Shown in pieces: positions 31,352 to 44,535 of a DNA stretch of 64,000 nt. This DNA is from Sinotaia quadrata. Taxonomy: Eukaryota > Mollusca > Gastropoda > Architaenioglossa > Viviparidae. Made by a program: the position numbers and the translations under genes. The notes below the pieces were generated by a model. The model was not told the DNA's origin and searched no databases. It was given only the letters and a program-made list of their open reading frames with translations. The stretch is taken from contig CM054178.1 in assembly GCA_028829895.1 (NCBI GenBank), forward strand, positions 23,045,701-23,109,700. The letters run 5' to 3'. The stretch's first letter is position 1; the number at the start of each line of letters is the position of its first letter.

Positions 31352-31835
31352 TTTGATCAACCTAAAACAACCATAGTTATGAGGTAAATGTATTAATGCA
31401 ATACAAAATTAGTAACATTTAGGAAAGAGAGATAATAGTCATGAATTAAAAGTATTAATGCAATACAAAACTAGTAACATTCAGCAAACAGAAGTCAGGT
31501 TATCACTGATATTTGGTATTTAAATGCAAAACAGCAGTTTTCATTTCTTTCTAACAATCCACATAGTTACAATTTGTTAATTTGCAGCATGCTAACAGTT
31601 TGTCTTGAAAGGTTATGTTTTGAAATCAAGGAATTTATTCAAAGGGAGATTTGTGTAAAATTTAGTTTTATGCTTCTGCCTGTTAGAGAAGTATTTACAA
31701 TTAAGGTATATAAATGTGCTTTGTAATTGTTTAGAAAGAGGGCTGAGATGCAAGCAGTTTGTTTCAAAATAATATTTATAGCAGCTTACCAAAATTACTT
31801 CGGAAAGGATAAACATTCCTGTCGGAAAGCAACCG

Positions 31836-31955
31836 AGAGTATACACCAACAAAGGAATTGTTCTAGCTATAAAGCAGGTCTTCCTACAACAACCTATTGC
31901 AGAGTATACACCATCAAAGGAATTGTTCTAGCTATAAAGCAGGTCTTCCTACAAA
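31836..31955. repeat. 65-bp direct duplication
   Basis: Copies start at 31836 and 31901 (AGAGTATACACCA, then GGAATTGTTCTAGC and GCAGGTCTTCCTACAA), differing at one or two bases. Confidence 0.92.
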
Positions 31956-32015
31956 TCGTATGGCTTCATTGATTTTAGCACCAAACGAAATATGATATTT
32001 TACACGACATTATCG

Positions 32016-32223
32016 AGCCAGGAATGAGAAAATATTTAAATAGCCAGGAATGAGAAAATACTTAAATAGCCAGGAATGAGAAAATATTTAAATAGCCAGG
32101 AATGAGAAAATACTTAAATAGCCAGGAATGAGAAAATATTTAAATAGCCAGGAATGAGAAAATATTTAAATAGCCAGGAATGAGAAAATATTTAAATAGC
32201 CAGGAATGAGAAAATATTTAAAT
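32016..32223. repeat. 26-bp minisatellite, 8 copies
   Basis: Unit AGCCAGGAATGAGAAAATAT then TTAAAT, with a T/C variant in some copies; 208 bp in total. Confidence 0.96.
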
Positions 32224-32469
32224 AGCCATATAGATTTCGGATATTTTGTAGAATTCCGCGTGAGTAATTTCGAGATAAAACTACCTACAGTAATGAAGAA
32301 TAGTAGAAATACCAGCATAACAGATTATGAAAATAGCCTTTTCGCATAAAAAGTGAAATATTTGTAGAAATACAGTGAAACCCCCGATTGACGATTGGCT
32401 TAAAATTATGATCAAATCACTTTACAATAATTTAAATAATAAAATAAGATTCCATAAAATAAAATAATA

Positions 32470-32650
32470 ATAAAATAAGATTCCATGTACGATAAGAAAT
32501 GTTATAACTTTGCAATGGACTTTCCATACTAAAATAAGGTTCCATGTACGATAAGAAATGTTATAACTTTACAATGGACTTTCCATACTAAAATAAGGTT
32601 CCATGTACGATAAGAAATATGTAACGTTACAATGGACTTACAATTGCCAC
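32470..32650. repeat. 59-bp tandem repeat, about 3 copies
   Basis: TTCCATGTACGATAAGAAAT recurs at 32481, 32540 and 32599. Confidence 0.93.
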
Positions 32651-33100
32651 CAAAACAATAATACACAACCTATTACTGGATTCACAATACAATATATTTT
32701 TACTAATCTGGAACAGATTACTATCGTCAAGTTGGGAGTCACTTCTGATCAGGAGAGAATATAGTTGAATTAGAGCATGCACAATGTGTTGCACTGATAC
32801 ACGAGGCCGGCAATCAGTCAAGCAGAACATCTATAGAACTCGGCGCGAGCAGACACGGTATATCTTGACAGCTGCACTTCAAGAAATAAAAAGTGATTTT
32901 TTTTTTGTTTGAAAGTAAAGACAACATACGTTGATGGAGATGTGACCCCATTTTTTTTTAGAATTACGACACTTGGCATTCATTGTTGACAAGCAGCTTC
33001 AAATTTATCTGTGGGAATGATGGCATCTGAAACCGATAGATGGATGAAACAGCTGATCTACACTCTCAAGACTTTATTAGGGAACAAAAACTGGACACAA

Positions 33101-33441
33101 CAGCACATCACAGCAGGATTCCATGTCACGCTACTCCTCATAATATGTCACAGCAGGATTCGATATCAAGCTACTTCTCATAACACGTCACAGCAGGGTT
33201 CCGTGTTAAACTACTCCGCATAACAACACGTCACAGCGGGGTTCCATGTAAAGCTACACCTCATAAAAGCACGTCATAGAAGGGTTCTCTGTAAAGCTAC
33301 TCCTCATAACAGCACGTCATAGAAGGGTTCCATGTAAAGCTACTCCTCATAATAACACTTCACAGCGGGGTCCCATGTAAAGCTACTCCTCACAACAACA
33401 CGTCACATCAGGGTTCTATGCAAGCTACTCCTTATAACAGC
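33101..33441. repeat. 42-45-bp tandem repeat, about 8 degenerate copies
   Basis: Recurring CACGTCACAGCAGGGTTCCA and AAGCTACTCCTCATAACA, with small indels between copies. Confidence 0.85.
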
Positions 33442-33950
33442 TGTACAGCAGACGAATGGTAACTTATGCCAATACACACCAACGCAGCTGTGCACCAGCT
33501 ACACAACCAGGTACAACATGAATAAGGAAACAACTTACCTGAAAGGCTACACAACCTGGTACAACAAAAACAAGGAAACAACTGCCCTGAAAGGCATCAC
33601 ATGAAGTTATATAACACTAAAAAAGCCTCATAGAATTTGTTTTCTGTCTCACATTCACATACTTTGTACTCATTGTGTGAAGTGACACTGGAACTCTGGA
33701 AACTCTCTGTAATGATGTGCTATGAACGGCGCTTGCCCTCAGTACATGTACAGGTAAACATTTGGAAACGGATGTTGCCATCGAAATTAATCACTCCCCA
33801 GTATAAGTCTAACACTCGGATAACGCAGCATTCTTCGGATGTTTTCTTAACCATTCAAGGATGTTTGTCTCCTGGCGTCAAAGAACTCCCCCTCCACCCC
33901 CTATCTCAGCACAAAAAAAATTGCTTTCGCTGACCATCCCACTACTGATT

Positions 33951-34137
33951 GTGTGGTGTCAGTCTGTCATATACAGTTAGTTGACGAATAGATGCGTGTG
34001 TCTGTGTGGTGTCAGTCCTGTCACAAACAGTTAGTTGACGAATAGATACGTGTGTTTGTGTGGTGTCAGTCCTGTCATAAACAGTTAGTTGACGAATACG
34101 TGTGTCTGTGTTGTGTCAGTCCTGTCATATAGCTCAT
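33951..34137. repeat. About 60-bp tandem repeat, 3 copies
   Basis: Recurring GTGTCAGTCCTGTCAT and ACAGTTAGTTGACGAATA. Confidence 0.88.
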
Positions 34138-35341
34138 TCTCGCGGGAAATGTACCATTTTGTTACATGAAGTGCAAAAAATAAAGTAGATTAAATCTAAT
34201 TATTTTACATGTTAAAGTGTACAACAGGGCCTAATTCTCGCATAAAAATATAAGAAAAGATAAAAATTATAAAAATATTAATGTTATAGGAGTCTGAAAT
34301 CCGTAAAAAGCTTGTTTCTGTTGGAAACTTAGAAAATAAGATTTTACAAGAAAAAGACTTTTTTACCAGAAAAATATTTTAAAATAATCAACATAATTAT
34401 CTATTACAACCAATTTATTTTCTTTATTAACCTAAAAAATTAACTTAATTTGGATACATTTTATTTAAACTAGGGTATAAAACTTAGCAACTTGGAAACC
34501 ATATTAACAAAATTATCAGTCATCATAAAAGAAGCTCTATTTTTCTCAACTAAAAATAAAATGGGCTAAGTTATTATGCTGCAATTATGATATTAAGTAA
34601 TAAACAAAGTATCTTTTTAAATATAAGGGTTTTTAAATATATAATAAAAAGCCGAATTGTGATGTTTCTATTTTTGAATGTAATTCACAGGTTTATCTCC
34701 CCTTACTCGCTAAGGTTTTAAAACACAGCTATGTGAAACTTTAAATGCAAAAGAAACCACAGGGATATATGCATAATATGTAAGCTATTCACGGTGTTAA
34801 TACTTTTAATCAAAATATATTGAAATTATCAGAAATCTTAGCAGGTTTGAAACGTCGACGATTCCGAAAATTTTCCCGCCTTCACTGTTGCAACCATGTG
34901 ATCTGAATGGGAAACGAAAGTTATTTTTCTTATTTAAACTCATCACACCAAGACAAAATGACACGAGAGTTATCTTTCCAGAATATGGCGCCTTTGAAAA
35001 ATATAAGAAGTCGTTAGCGATATTATGGTCATTATTTTATATTTAGAAATTTATATTAGGTCCGGTTGTAACGTGATGAAGAGGAAACGAAGGCAATGAA
35101 ACAGCTGACAAATATATGACAGCTATAAACAATCATTTCAGGACCCATCCACCTACCCCCGAGCACCCAAAATAAATCAGCCATTAAATGTACTCTCAGA
35201 CTTCATCATCGCAGTGGACAACCGAAATATGCCCACACTGCAACACTGACAACACATCTGTTTACAATACTTCATGGAAAGAGAAGAACTCAAGAAAGAA
35301 ATCACAACTCTTCAACTACCATTGCAACAGATACTCTGCTA
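34138..35341. other. No gene recognised
   Basis: AT-rich. Two E2F-like strings are present, CGCGGGAAA at 34141-34149 and TTTTCCCGCC near 34869-34878, but no adjacent coding sequence was recognised. Confidence 0.4.
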
Positions 35342-35357
35342 TACCCACACACACACA

Positions 35358-35398
<41 letters not shown>
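35342..35398. repeat. (CA)n microsatellite
   Basis: Nearly pure CA dinucleotides, with short interruptions at the left. His/Thr-rich open frames here are artefacts of it. Confidence 0.95.
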
Positions 35399-35399
<1 letters not shown>

Positions 35400-35810
35400 A
35401 TGCAAAAGAAATTCACAAAGCTCTCACACGCCACCGAAAACAAACACACAATCAACACTATTTTGTTTTAAATAATAATAAGAAGAAGAAGAAGAGGAAA
35501 ATTCTTCTCCCCTCATCCCAGCTGCAGGAATTTGATAAGTCGAGAAAGAAAACAAACGCACCATATAAAACAGACCCCACTAAAGGCAGTAGTTCAAATA
35601 TCGAATAAAATAAATTTAAATAAAAAGTTTTTAAAAAACAACAACTCTTCTTTCAAAAACAGTCGAGCCACCGCCGAGCATGCAACTAAACCCTACCAAC
35701 AATACCTGCGCGCCAGACAACAACTGCCAGCTCCGAGCTAGCTCCAAACTAAAACTCCAACTGCAACACCACCGCCAGACTTCCCTGAATTCTCGTGAAG
35801 GAGAACAACA

Positions 35811-36436
35811 GATTAGAGAACGTCTTGTGATGAAATAATCCACGAAAGCTCTAGTGGTGACGTTAAATTGTTAGCACTACAGATCAGAGAACGTCCTTTA
35901 TGATGAAATAATCCACGAAAACTCCAGTGGTGACGTTAAATTGTTAGCACTACAGATCAGAGAACGTCTTATGATGAAATAATCCACGAAAGCTCCAGTG
36001 ACGATAAATTGTTAGCACTACAGATCAGAGAACGTCTTATGATGAAATAATCCACGAAAACTCCAGTGGTGACGTTAAATTGTTAGCACTACAGATCAGA
36101 GAACGTCTTATGATGAAATAATCCACGAAAGCTCCAGTGGTGACGTTAAATTGTTAGCACTACTGATGAGAGAACGTCTTATGATGAAATAATCCATGAA
36201 AGCTCCAGTGGTGACGTTAAATTGTTAGCACTACAGATCAGAGAACGTCTTATGATGAAATAATCCACGAAAGCTCCAGTGGTGACGTTAAATTGTTAGC
36301 ACTACAGATCAGAGAACGTCTTATGATGAAATAATCCACGAAAGCTCCAGTGGTGACGTTAAATTGTTAGCACTACAGATCAGAGAACGTCTTATGATGA
36401 AATAATCCACGAAAGCTCCAGTGGTGACGTTAAATT
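35811..36436. repeat. 71-bp minisatellite, about 9 copies
   Basis: Unit includes CAGATCAGAGAACGTCTTAT, GAAATAATCCACGAAAGC and CAGTGGTGACGTTAAATTG. Copies are highly similar, with small deletions in the third unit. Each unit carries a TGACGTTA CRE-like octamer. Confidence 0.95.
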
Positions 36437-39400
36437 TATTCGTGTAAACACCGTCACCACCATCTCTGTCTGGACCCCAGTTGCATATAAAACCCATCAC
36501 CATCCTCAAAATAACACCGCATACACACCAAAACAATATCGCAACCAACCCAAACCTTCACACCCATCACATATTTCTTTCTTCCAAGCCCAATTTCTCA
36601 CTGAGAAATTTGCGAAAGTTGGAAGCGTAAGCAAAACCTAAATAAAATTCAAACAATTAAACGAAAGAATAACAAAAAAAATTTTCTTAATAGGGAATCT
36701 GTGATTTAACTCAATTACGTCACCTGCTTTGAATGTAGCGAACAGACCGGAACGGTGACTAGCAAGCCTGATAATCGCGAAAAACAGTCTCACTGTCCGA
36801 GAATGAAGCAAATTAATTCCCTCCTGACAGATGACTGGAGCTGTCGCGCGTGGAGACAAAACGGAATGCGGATGCCTAAGTGTCAAAACAGCAGTGGCAT
36901 TGCAATGGACGCAGAGATCGACGGAATCCTACATGGCGTGTCATCTGGCGAGAACATAGAGCCCTTTACAAAATAAAGAAAAAGAAAAGATAGCGATCAA
37001 GTAATCTGAACTCGTGACATTTAAATTCCTTACGTGGAAGGTCTCGGTTAATTTCAGGTAGATTCTGTTTCTTATAGGAGATGTGCTTCAAACTAAAACC
37101 GTGCACGCTGCGGGAGCTTATCAGACCGGTTATTTAGGACAAACTGGATAATTCGCGAATTGTCCCCCCTCAGTATTACTTTGTAGTTTTGAAGGTGGGA
37201 GGTGTTATGAAACGAAAGAGTTACGTTTTACATACTGAAATTGTTACGTGTTGCACGCTGAAGGTGTTATACATGTTACGTATTAAAGTTGTTATGTGTT
37301 TTTACTGAAGTTGTTACATATACGTACTATATATTGAAGCAATCACTTGTGCGCACGTTAAGTGTAAAGTAATGAAGGTTTTTGTGTTACAATTACGTAA
37401 CGCAGAAGTTCCAAGATACGTAGCGACTAATTTCGGTAAATTATGTTCCTGAAGAAATTGTGTTGTGTAGTCAAAAGGTCTTTAATGTAGTTAATTAGTA
37501 GAGCTTGTGGATTACCGACTAAAAATAATCTAAAGAAGCGGAAGGAATGATTGTACAACACAACGTATTGTACTCCGCTGCTTGTGTACATTTACTAGTA
37601 TTAAATATTTCATTAATTAAATATAAAGGATATTGTCAGTAGTAATTAAGATGGAGAACGTTGTTTGAATTCGTGCAATCGCACTTTAATTTATCATCTT
37701 TACCAATGACTCATATAAAACAAAGACGAAGTGTATTCTTAGCAAAAGGGAGATAAATCTAATTAATTTTTTTTAAGGCTGGAAGGCGGCCTGAAACTAT
37801 AAATAGAATCATGGGAACAACTTATTAATAGCGCGAAATCGGCGGCAACCGGAAGCGCCCCACAAATTCATCTATCCATACTTATTAACAAAATGGTTCA
37901 TTATTAGTTAGTACATGTACTTAGCAGTTTATGTGAAAGTGGCACAATTATGTGATGACAGTGACTGCGAGAGTGGCACAATTGATTATAGTGGCAAATG
38001 TTTATGAAAGTAACAAGACTGTGCGATAGTGAATTAATTATGTGATGATAACCTAGTTATCTGATGATGTAATAATTAATCACTTATGTGATGGTGGCAC
38101 ATTTATGAAATAATTGCAAGGTTAATATGAAACTGATATGGAGCGCTGATTAAATGCAAATCCCAACAAATACACAGTTTTATTTATACAAGGCCTTGTT
38201 ACTATAGCATTTTATGTTAAAGATGGGTAGTCATTGAAATTGTGGTATAGTTCGCTTCATTTCCTGAGCGCTACATTTTTAATTCAACAATAACAACATT
38301 CTTTTCGAGAGTTACTCCAGGACATTCAACCAAAGATTTGTATACATTGCTGGTAGAGTTATCTGCGCCTCATCCCGTCGAACGATTGGCTGGGCACTGC
38401 AGCTGAATACAGAACAGAAAGACAACAAATTATTTATGTCTGTTATAGTGGACGCTCGCGTGTTCAACGTAACATTCTGACAACAGTGTGTCCAGCTGAA
38501 TTTCTGTTTATTTCGGACACACTTGATAGGCCTACATCACCGATCTTCTCACGCCAATGACGCAGGACAAGTCTGTAATACAAATGTACTTGGTGGAAAA
38601 AGCCACTCAGAAAAATATCTTTTGTCACGAACATCTAATACAGGCCGAATGTTGTTTTGAATGCCTTCACCTTCGTGCAGGTTAAAGACACGTTTCACAT
38701 CGCTGCTTGAGGATCGAATGCTGTTTCGAGTGCACTCACACATGCAGGTTCCAGAAACATTTTACATTGTTCACTTGAAGATAGAAGTTATTTGTCTTCA
38801 AGATTGTTTAAGAAGCGTGGCTAGAACTTTTAATGAAAACAGTCGTTTCTGTCTTACCATGACCCCACCCTCGACAAAAAGAAAGAAAAATGTTTACAAA
38901 TAGCAAGTGTCATTCTTTGTGTTTCTGACTATAGGTGTGTGCGTGCACGGGTGTCTATACATGTGTTTTGCTTTTCTATTCAGCAGTCTTGCGTAAATTT
39001 TACAAAATCTTTTGTCCTTTAATAATTTCATCAACAATTTTTTTCACCAGTCAGTATCCCGCGATTATCAACCATTAAAACCAGTAAAATTGTTTTAAAA
39101 GCGATTTGTAAAAGGAGCCTTCATTTTTTTTTATTTCTAAAAAAACCGAATGCCACAAACAGCTCCCCACAGGTCAAGGCCAGGTGTGTTTTTTTCTTTC
39201 TTTTCTCTGCTGGATCGTAAAAAAAAATATAGTAGTGACTGGTTGGGCTAGGTGGCTGGTTATTTAATTATCCGAGAGGAATGTTACTGCGCATCTTCAC
39301 AGTTGTATAACTAGAGTGAGGGTCGGTAAAGAACTGGAGTAATGGTTATTTTCCAGCAGTGGTGGGAGGTTGATGGGGGATGAGAAGGGGTGGGCTGTAA

Positions 39401-40181
39401 GGTTCTACACCTACAGTCAAAGCGATGAAGAAGGAACATGATAGTAATAAAATGTTTTTATTGTTTTAATAAAATGTTTTTGTGTCATTCGTTCTTTCTT
39501 TAATAGAAAAAATATATATTGTGTGTAACTGAAAATGCTGAGGACCTACCTGGTGACATTTCTGGGTAGAACACGTTAGTACGCTTTTTCAGATCGCTTT
39601 GTCAAAACCAAACTAACAAAAGCACCTGAACCCGACAGAACACTGCAGGCAAACTTCCGCATAAGAAAATACAATGTCATCCCGTATAGCACTTAGGGGA
39701 AAAAAATCTTACCTTTAAAGAAAAGAAACTGCTCAAAGACAAAAACGTCGACAAATTTTTCTTAACCGGCACTTTAGGTCTAGAGCAAGGAAACAAAACA
39801 CACAGTTTGCGTATCCACTTGGTTACAGTTGAAAAACCGTCTGGCGAACACCACCTGGGGCACTCTTTTCTCGAGACTCCGCACGAGACGCGACCCCGGG
39901 TGGAGTGAGAAATCAGTGCGAATTATTTTTGTACGTGGTGCATCTCCCCACTCTTTCTCCCGGTGAGCTCGAGATGTCCGACGTAGATATTATTTGTTCA
40001 TCTATACATCACAGTACACAGTATATTAAAGTGCAAGTCTACAAATCTATACAGCAGTAACACCATACATCACATACACATAAAAGTGCAAGTCTACAAA
40101 TCCATACATCAACAAAAGTTTGAAGAAAGAAAGTTCTCTACCAGTTAAAACAGAAATAAAAAATCCCGAGTTAAATGATAT

Positions 40182-40183
<2 letters not shown>
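36437..40183. other. No gene recognised
   Basis: Intergenic or far-upstream DNA. 37200-37345 has loose repeats built on GTTACGTxTTGAAG, and 37920-38110 has loose GTGGCACAATTATGTGAT repeats. A GC-richer patch at 39840-39990 (with GACCCCGGGTGGAG and GAGCTCGAG) could be promoter-like but has no supporting gene. Confidence 0.4.
37830..37861 (+). repeat. Second copy of the GC-rich SINE-like segment
   Basis: It begins AGCGCGAAATCGGCGGCAAC and ends GCGCCCC, about 28 of 32 bases identical to the segment at 12081-12113. The flanks do not obviously match. Confidence 0.35.

Positions 40184-40246
<63 letters not shown>
40184..40246. repeat. (CA)n microsatellite
   Basis: Uninterrupted CA dinucleotides of about 62 bp. 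Confidence 0.97.
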
Positions 40247-40247
<1 letters not shown>

Positions 40248-40610
40248 ATTGCAAAATCTTTCTTATGAAACGTTGTGCTGCAATTTTACCGTACAATTAA
40301 TTTTTTTAAGAAAACAACAAAAAAGACCTAAATTGCACAAGAGAAAGCAAAATCAGACCCCTGTTCTAGGCAAACCATTCGCTACAGGTGCTGGACAACA
40401 AATTCTAGCACAGATAATTAACGGACAAAAAACGGTCAAAGGAGTCCTTTTACTTATTTCAGCGGATGCATAGAACAACGGATATATACAGTGTTCCGTT
40501 ATTTATTAAGAAATGAATTTTTTTTTATTCAGGAGTACCGCCGTCCCCCTATTCAATCTATAAAAAGAAATATTATGGAAGAGATATTTCGATAAACAGT
40601 GTGGGTCAAA

Positions 40611-40771
40611 TTATTCGACATTAACCTATAAAATGAAACATATAATTCCTCCATCTTGTGGATCAATTATTCGACATTAACCTATAAAATGAAACATATA
40701 ATTCCTCCATCTTGTGGGTCAATTATTCGACATTAACCTATAAAATGAAACATACAATTCCTCCATCTTGA
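40611..40771. repeat. 56-bp tandem repeat, about 2.9 copies
   Basis: TTATTCGACATTAACCTATA recurs at 40611, 40667 and 40723. Confidence 0.94.
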
Positions 40772-42061
40772 GGAAATTTAAATACTATGAAAACATATGT
40801 GCATGAATGATATGTGCAACGGTTAATAGGTCACGATTTGTATGCAAATGTCATTTCTGCAAAGTAGCAGATGACTCAAAATAGTCCCGAATTAAATTGG
40901 TAAAGATGAAATTCACTGCATGAAGAGTGAAATATTTGTCGTATGTGTTCGCCATATTAGAATTGCACTCCGGTAAGTCAAAATGCATAAACATTCTCCT
41001 TTATTCTTGCAGCTACGGTAGGATTATTTATGTTGTGCCATAACAATTACTGCTGGCCTGAGAAGGAAATATGAGTCAGTCATCTCACCATACATCGGGA
41101 CTGCCGGTAAAAAAAAAACTTTACAGTTTTTATTAAAAATAAACTTGCTTAAGTTGGCAGTAGTTATGACAAGCAAATTCTCTTGCTAATTCATTTGCCA
41201 TTTAAAATATGTATGTGCATTTAGCAGAAAGTGCCTTTAAAACGCGAACGTACATTTAGCAGAGAGTACCTTTAAAAGTACCGGAGGTCTATCTTTCCCA
41301 AAAGGTTGCGCAAGGATTTTCACCCAGAGATTCCATATGCTGGGGTGGGGTTGGGTTGTTCTTCCTTTAATAAGGATTATTTAAAAATTCTGTGGCTGGC
41401 ATTGATTAAGGCGGATTTTACTTCAAACTTAGTTGAAATACACTTTCAAACAAAAGGCTGTTTAAACCAAACATCTTCATGCGTACAACACCCATTGTTA
41501 TGTCTTTGTATCCATGTACAGTTAACTTCATTATTCACTAGTGACGATGTTAAACCCGTCCTTAGATGTCATTCAAAGCAGCTAGAGTTACCGCCCTCTT
41601 AGTAAGGGCATGTGAACAAACAGCCAGTTGAAAAGAAACGAGTTAGAATTTTCCAAAAAGCGTGGTGTGGTTTTTGTGGTTTTCAAGGCACTTCCGGTAA
41701 AAGATTCTCAATGAGTTTCGAGATGAAAAAGACAGAAGAGTGGGTGTGTGGAATAGGAAGTGTGGGATGGGGGGAGCGGGCGGTGGTTACGTGTGTAGTT
41801 TAGATTGAGCTATCTCAACGTTGCACATAACTACAAGTAAATTTCGCGTCTCATAAATGTCGGGCTAATTTGAAGTGTTGCGGCCCACAAAGCCCGTTGA
41901 TTAAAAAATACTCCAGGATAGAATAAGTCTTACTGTCATCATCTGTTGGGTTAGCAAACTTTTCCGAGCAGTCTGGAAGAAAAACCATCCGGAACTAAGT
42001 ATAGGTAGCTCTCATGCCGAATTCATGTCGTGTAACAGGCGACAGCAATTTGAACCCTAGA
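40772..42061. other. No gene recognised
   Basis: Open frames at 41306-41602 and 41612-41803 (plus) have no recognisable motif. A 25-bp near-duplicate around 41220-41280 (GCGAACGTACATTTAGCAGA-like) is noted. Confidence 0.4.
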
Positions 42062-42472
42062 CGTTTGCAACAAATCCATTTCAGCCAGTTTCAAACCCGA
42101 GACTTTTGCAACAAGACCAATTCAACCTTTTTTAAACCCGAGACTTTTGCTACAAGACCACTTCAACCGTTTTCAAACCCGAGACTTCTTCAACAAGACA
42201 ACTCCAACTGTTTTCAAACTCGAGACTATTAACCTGACCACCCCATTTGTTTTCAAACCCGAGACTTTTAACCAGACTACTTAAACTGTTTTCAAACCCG
42301 AGACTTTTAACCAGACTACTTAAACTGTTTTCAAACCCGAGACCCATAACCAGACTATTTCAATTGTTTTCAAACCCGAGACCTATAACCAGATTACTTC
42401 AACTGTTTTCAAACTCGAGACTTTTGCAATAAGACCGCTTCCACCACTGTTTTCAACCCGAGACCAATAACC
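42062..42472. repeat. About 40-bp tandem repeat, 10-11 copies
   Basis: Unit core TTTTCAAACCCGAGACTTTT followed by a variable GCAACAAGACC or AACCAGACTAC part, so the copies fall into subtypes. Open frames on both strands are repeat artefacts. Confidence 0.93.
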
Positions 42473-42634
42473 AGACTCTTTCAACTTAAGCTGAGCTTGA
42501 ATTTGTATCTGTTCACTGCGAGCCAATTATGAACACTCTGACTTCCTTTGAGGCAGAGTCATTCATGGCTGTCTATGTCTACAACAAAGTGTCTTGCCTG
42601 AAATAATCCGGATTTCCAATTGGAACCAGCAGCT

Positions 42635-43055
42635 GCGAGGGTGCAAAGCACAATGCTGCTTCTAAACTTGAAGAATATTTTGAGGGAACCAAACAGCCGG
42701 CAATAGACCTATTCAGATCTGTCAGAATATTTGATCCACGACAGCTACCACTCTTATCGAAGAATTTTGCTGACCATGCTCAATCAGTGCCGACAATGAT
42801 GCTGCTGCATCATTTCTGGACATAGCATCTCGTGAAGTAATTTCAGCTGATATCACTGCCTTTTGGCGTGCCTTACAGGACAGCCTGCCTCGCTTTGAGG
42901 CTCTTGCTAAAGTTTACATTGCGTTGCCGATCTCTTCTGTTGATGTGGAGCGTTCGTTCTCAAAATATGGATCGGTGCTGTCGCCACTGCAATATTCTCT
43001 GTCACAAGAAAACCTACGAGCTTACAGTGCCGTTGTCTTCAAAAATAATAAATAA
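42635..43055 (+). pseudogene. hAT transposase C-terminal part, plus strand
   Basis: Encodes, with one frame change near 42805, KLEEYFEGTKQPAIDLFRSV then RIFDPRQL, and then ASREVISADITAFW followed by PISSVDVERSFSKYGSVLSP and SLSQENLRAYSAVVF, ending NNK and a stop. The last block is the hAT dimerisation domain. It reads toward, and ends a few bases before, the oppositely oriented N-terminal half. Confidence 0.85.
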
Positions 43056-43060
43056 TAAGT

Positions 43061-44055
43061 TGGCGGCATGACTGCCTTTTCAACTTTCATTTGTCGCAGA
43101 TGATGAAGATATCTAGAATGATGACCTGGTGCTTTGGAGAATATGACCTTGACAGAAGCAGCCAGCATATCACAAAGACGTAGTGCGTCACAAAACTCTT
43201 CTCCAGCTAATGACAGGATGTGGGCCCAACTAATGACAGGATGTAGGCCCAACATGTGACATGAACAACATTTGACAGTATTCCTTGCAAACTGTCACGA
43301 AAACATTTTTTTCATATAAGCTGCATTATCCGTAACAAACTCCACATAAATGAAGTGCACATTAACCTCAGTCAGAGTACGGATAGTTAACTGAGCAATG
43401 CTGACATTGTTCACTTTGGTTAGAATATCTGTGTTTACTAGCATTGCTGTCCATTGATCTGGTTTAAAAGCATTGAGGGGTTGAATAAGCACATTCACAG
43501 CATAACGTCCAACAACATGCGTTGTTTCATCAGCAATAACGAACACTTTCTGTCCGGCGAGCACCGCTAGTATATTAGCCTGCTGTTGGTTGAACATTAT
43601 TGTAACGTTAGTTCCCTAAGTGTACTAGCCGCCCTTCAGGTTCTTCTGCATAAAACTACGCATGGTAGGGTTGTCAACCTTCTCCAGCGGTATATTGGCT
43701 GCCATAAATGCTTCAACCAGTTCCATCATTAACGTATCTTTGGCTGCAGTTGATCGTTCAGTGCATCCGGTAATAGTACTTTGTCGTTTGCTGCTTGTGG
43801 GTCATTCGTGGCCTAATGTTGTTGTTTATTTGCACGCTCTGTGTGCTTTTTTGTCCCCAGATGATCAGTTATAGTCTGGCGTCTAACATGATCGACTGGT
43901 TCGTTACAAGTCTTACACCACAGTACGTTACAAGTCTTACACCACAGTAAACCACCTTCGGCGTAGAATCTATCCTGTCCAAATTCTTTAACTCGCTATC
44001 CCGGTCCAATATTCACTGCAGTTTTATTGCGTTGCTTGTTATTGTTATTTGCCAT
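43061..44055 (-). pseudogene. hAT transposase N-terminal part (CGGBP1-type zinc finger), minus strand
   Basis: Starts MANNNNKQRN at 44055. Then come a BED/CGGBP1-like finger (RFYAEGGLLWCKTC, with DHLGTKKH supplying the His pair), MELVEAFMAANIPLEKVDNP, ILAVLAGQKVFVIADETTHV (catalytic Asp), EFVTDNAAYMKKMF, and SKAPGHHSRYLHHLRQ. The finger carries a 22-bp duplication (CTGTGGTGTAAGACTTGTAA repeated) and an early in-frame stop. Another small duplication lies near 43205-43245. The half breaks off at about 43060, so the element is dead. Confidence 0.85.
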
Positions 44056-44339
44056 ACTCAAAGATTAATTTTACTAAATATAAATAAGACTAATTGATTG
44101 TAAAGTACACGGTGGTCAAATTGTTACCACAGCCTATAAATCGATTTAAAAATTGTTACAAGTACCGTCAATGGTATAAATTAAAAAATTAATATTTACT
44201 CTTCTGTCGGATGAGCTAATGACGTAACGAGATGATGCAATAGGCTAAAGAAAGAAGTAATCAAAACTAATTATATTATGCCTCAGATGGTGAGATTTCA
44301 TTCAGATTTGGTATTTTCCACGCCTGTTAGGTTAATTTC

Positions 44340-44386
44340 GCGGTGTTACGTTAAATTCCGCGGGCCGCGGTAAATCGTGGGCCCTA
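44340..44386 (-). repeat. Probable 5' terminus of the rearranged hAT element
   Basis: Minus strand from 44386: TAGGGCCCACGATTTACCG then GCGGAATTT. It lies about 330 bp upstream of the transposase start, and its style resembles CGGBP1-type hAT termini. The opposite end was not found, so the boundary is tentative. Confidence 0.45.
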
Positions 44387-44535
44387 GTTGTAAGTAACGA
44401 TACAGAACAACTGGTTGTAAGTAACGATACAGAACATCTGGTTGTAAATAACAGTATAGAACATCTGTTGTAAGTAACGATACAGAACATCTGTTGTAAG
44501 TAACGATGCAGAACATCTTGGTTGTAAGTAACGAT
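44387..44535. repeat. 26-28-bp tandem repeat, about 5.5 copies
   Basis: Unit GTTGTAAGTAACGATACAGA then ACATCTG. It starts exactly at the presumed hAT end. Confidence 0.92.

Larger units (their letters stand above)
31362..33100. other. Upstream of LIM coding exon 1, intron or intergenic
   Basis: Since an acceptor precedes the LIM start codon, this is probably an intron within the 5' UTR. It holds three tandem arrays listed separately. I could not place the first exon or promoter. Confidence 0.5.

Noticed and set aside
43662..43874. Plus-strand 70-residue ORF
   Set aside because: Antisense shadow of the hAT N-terminal region.
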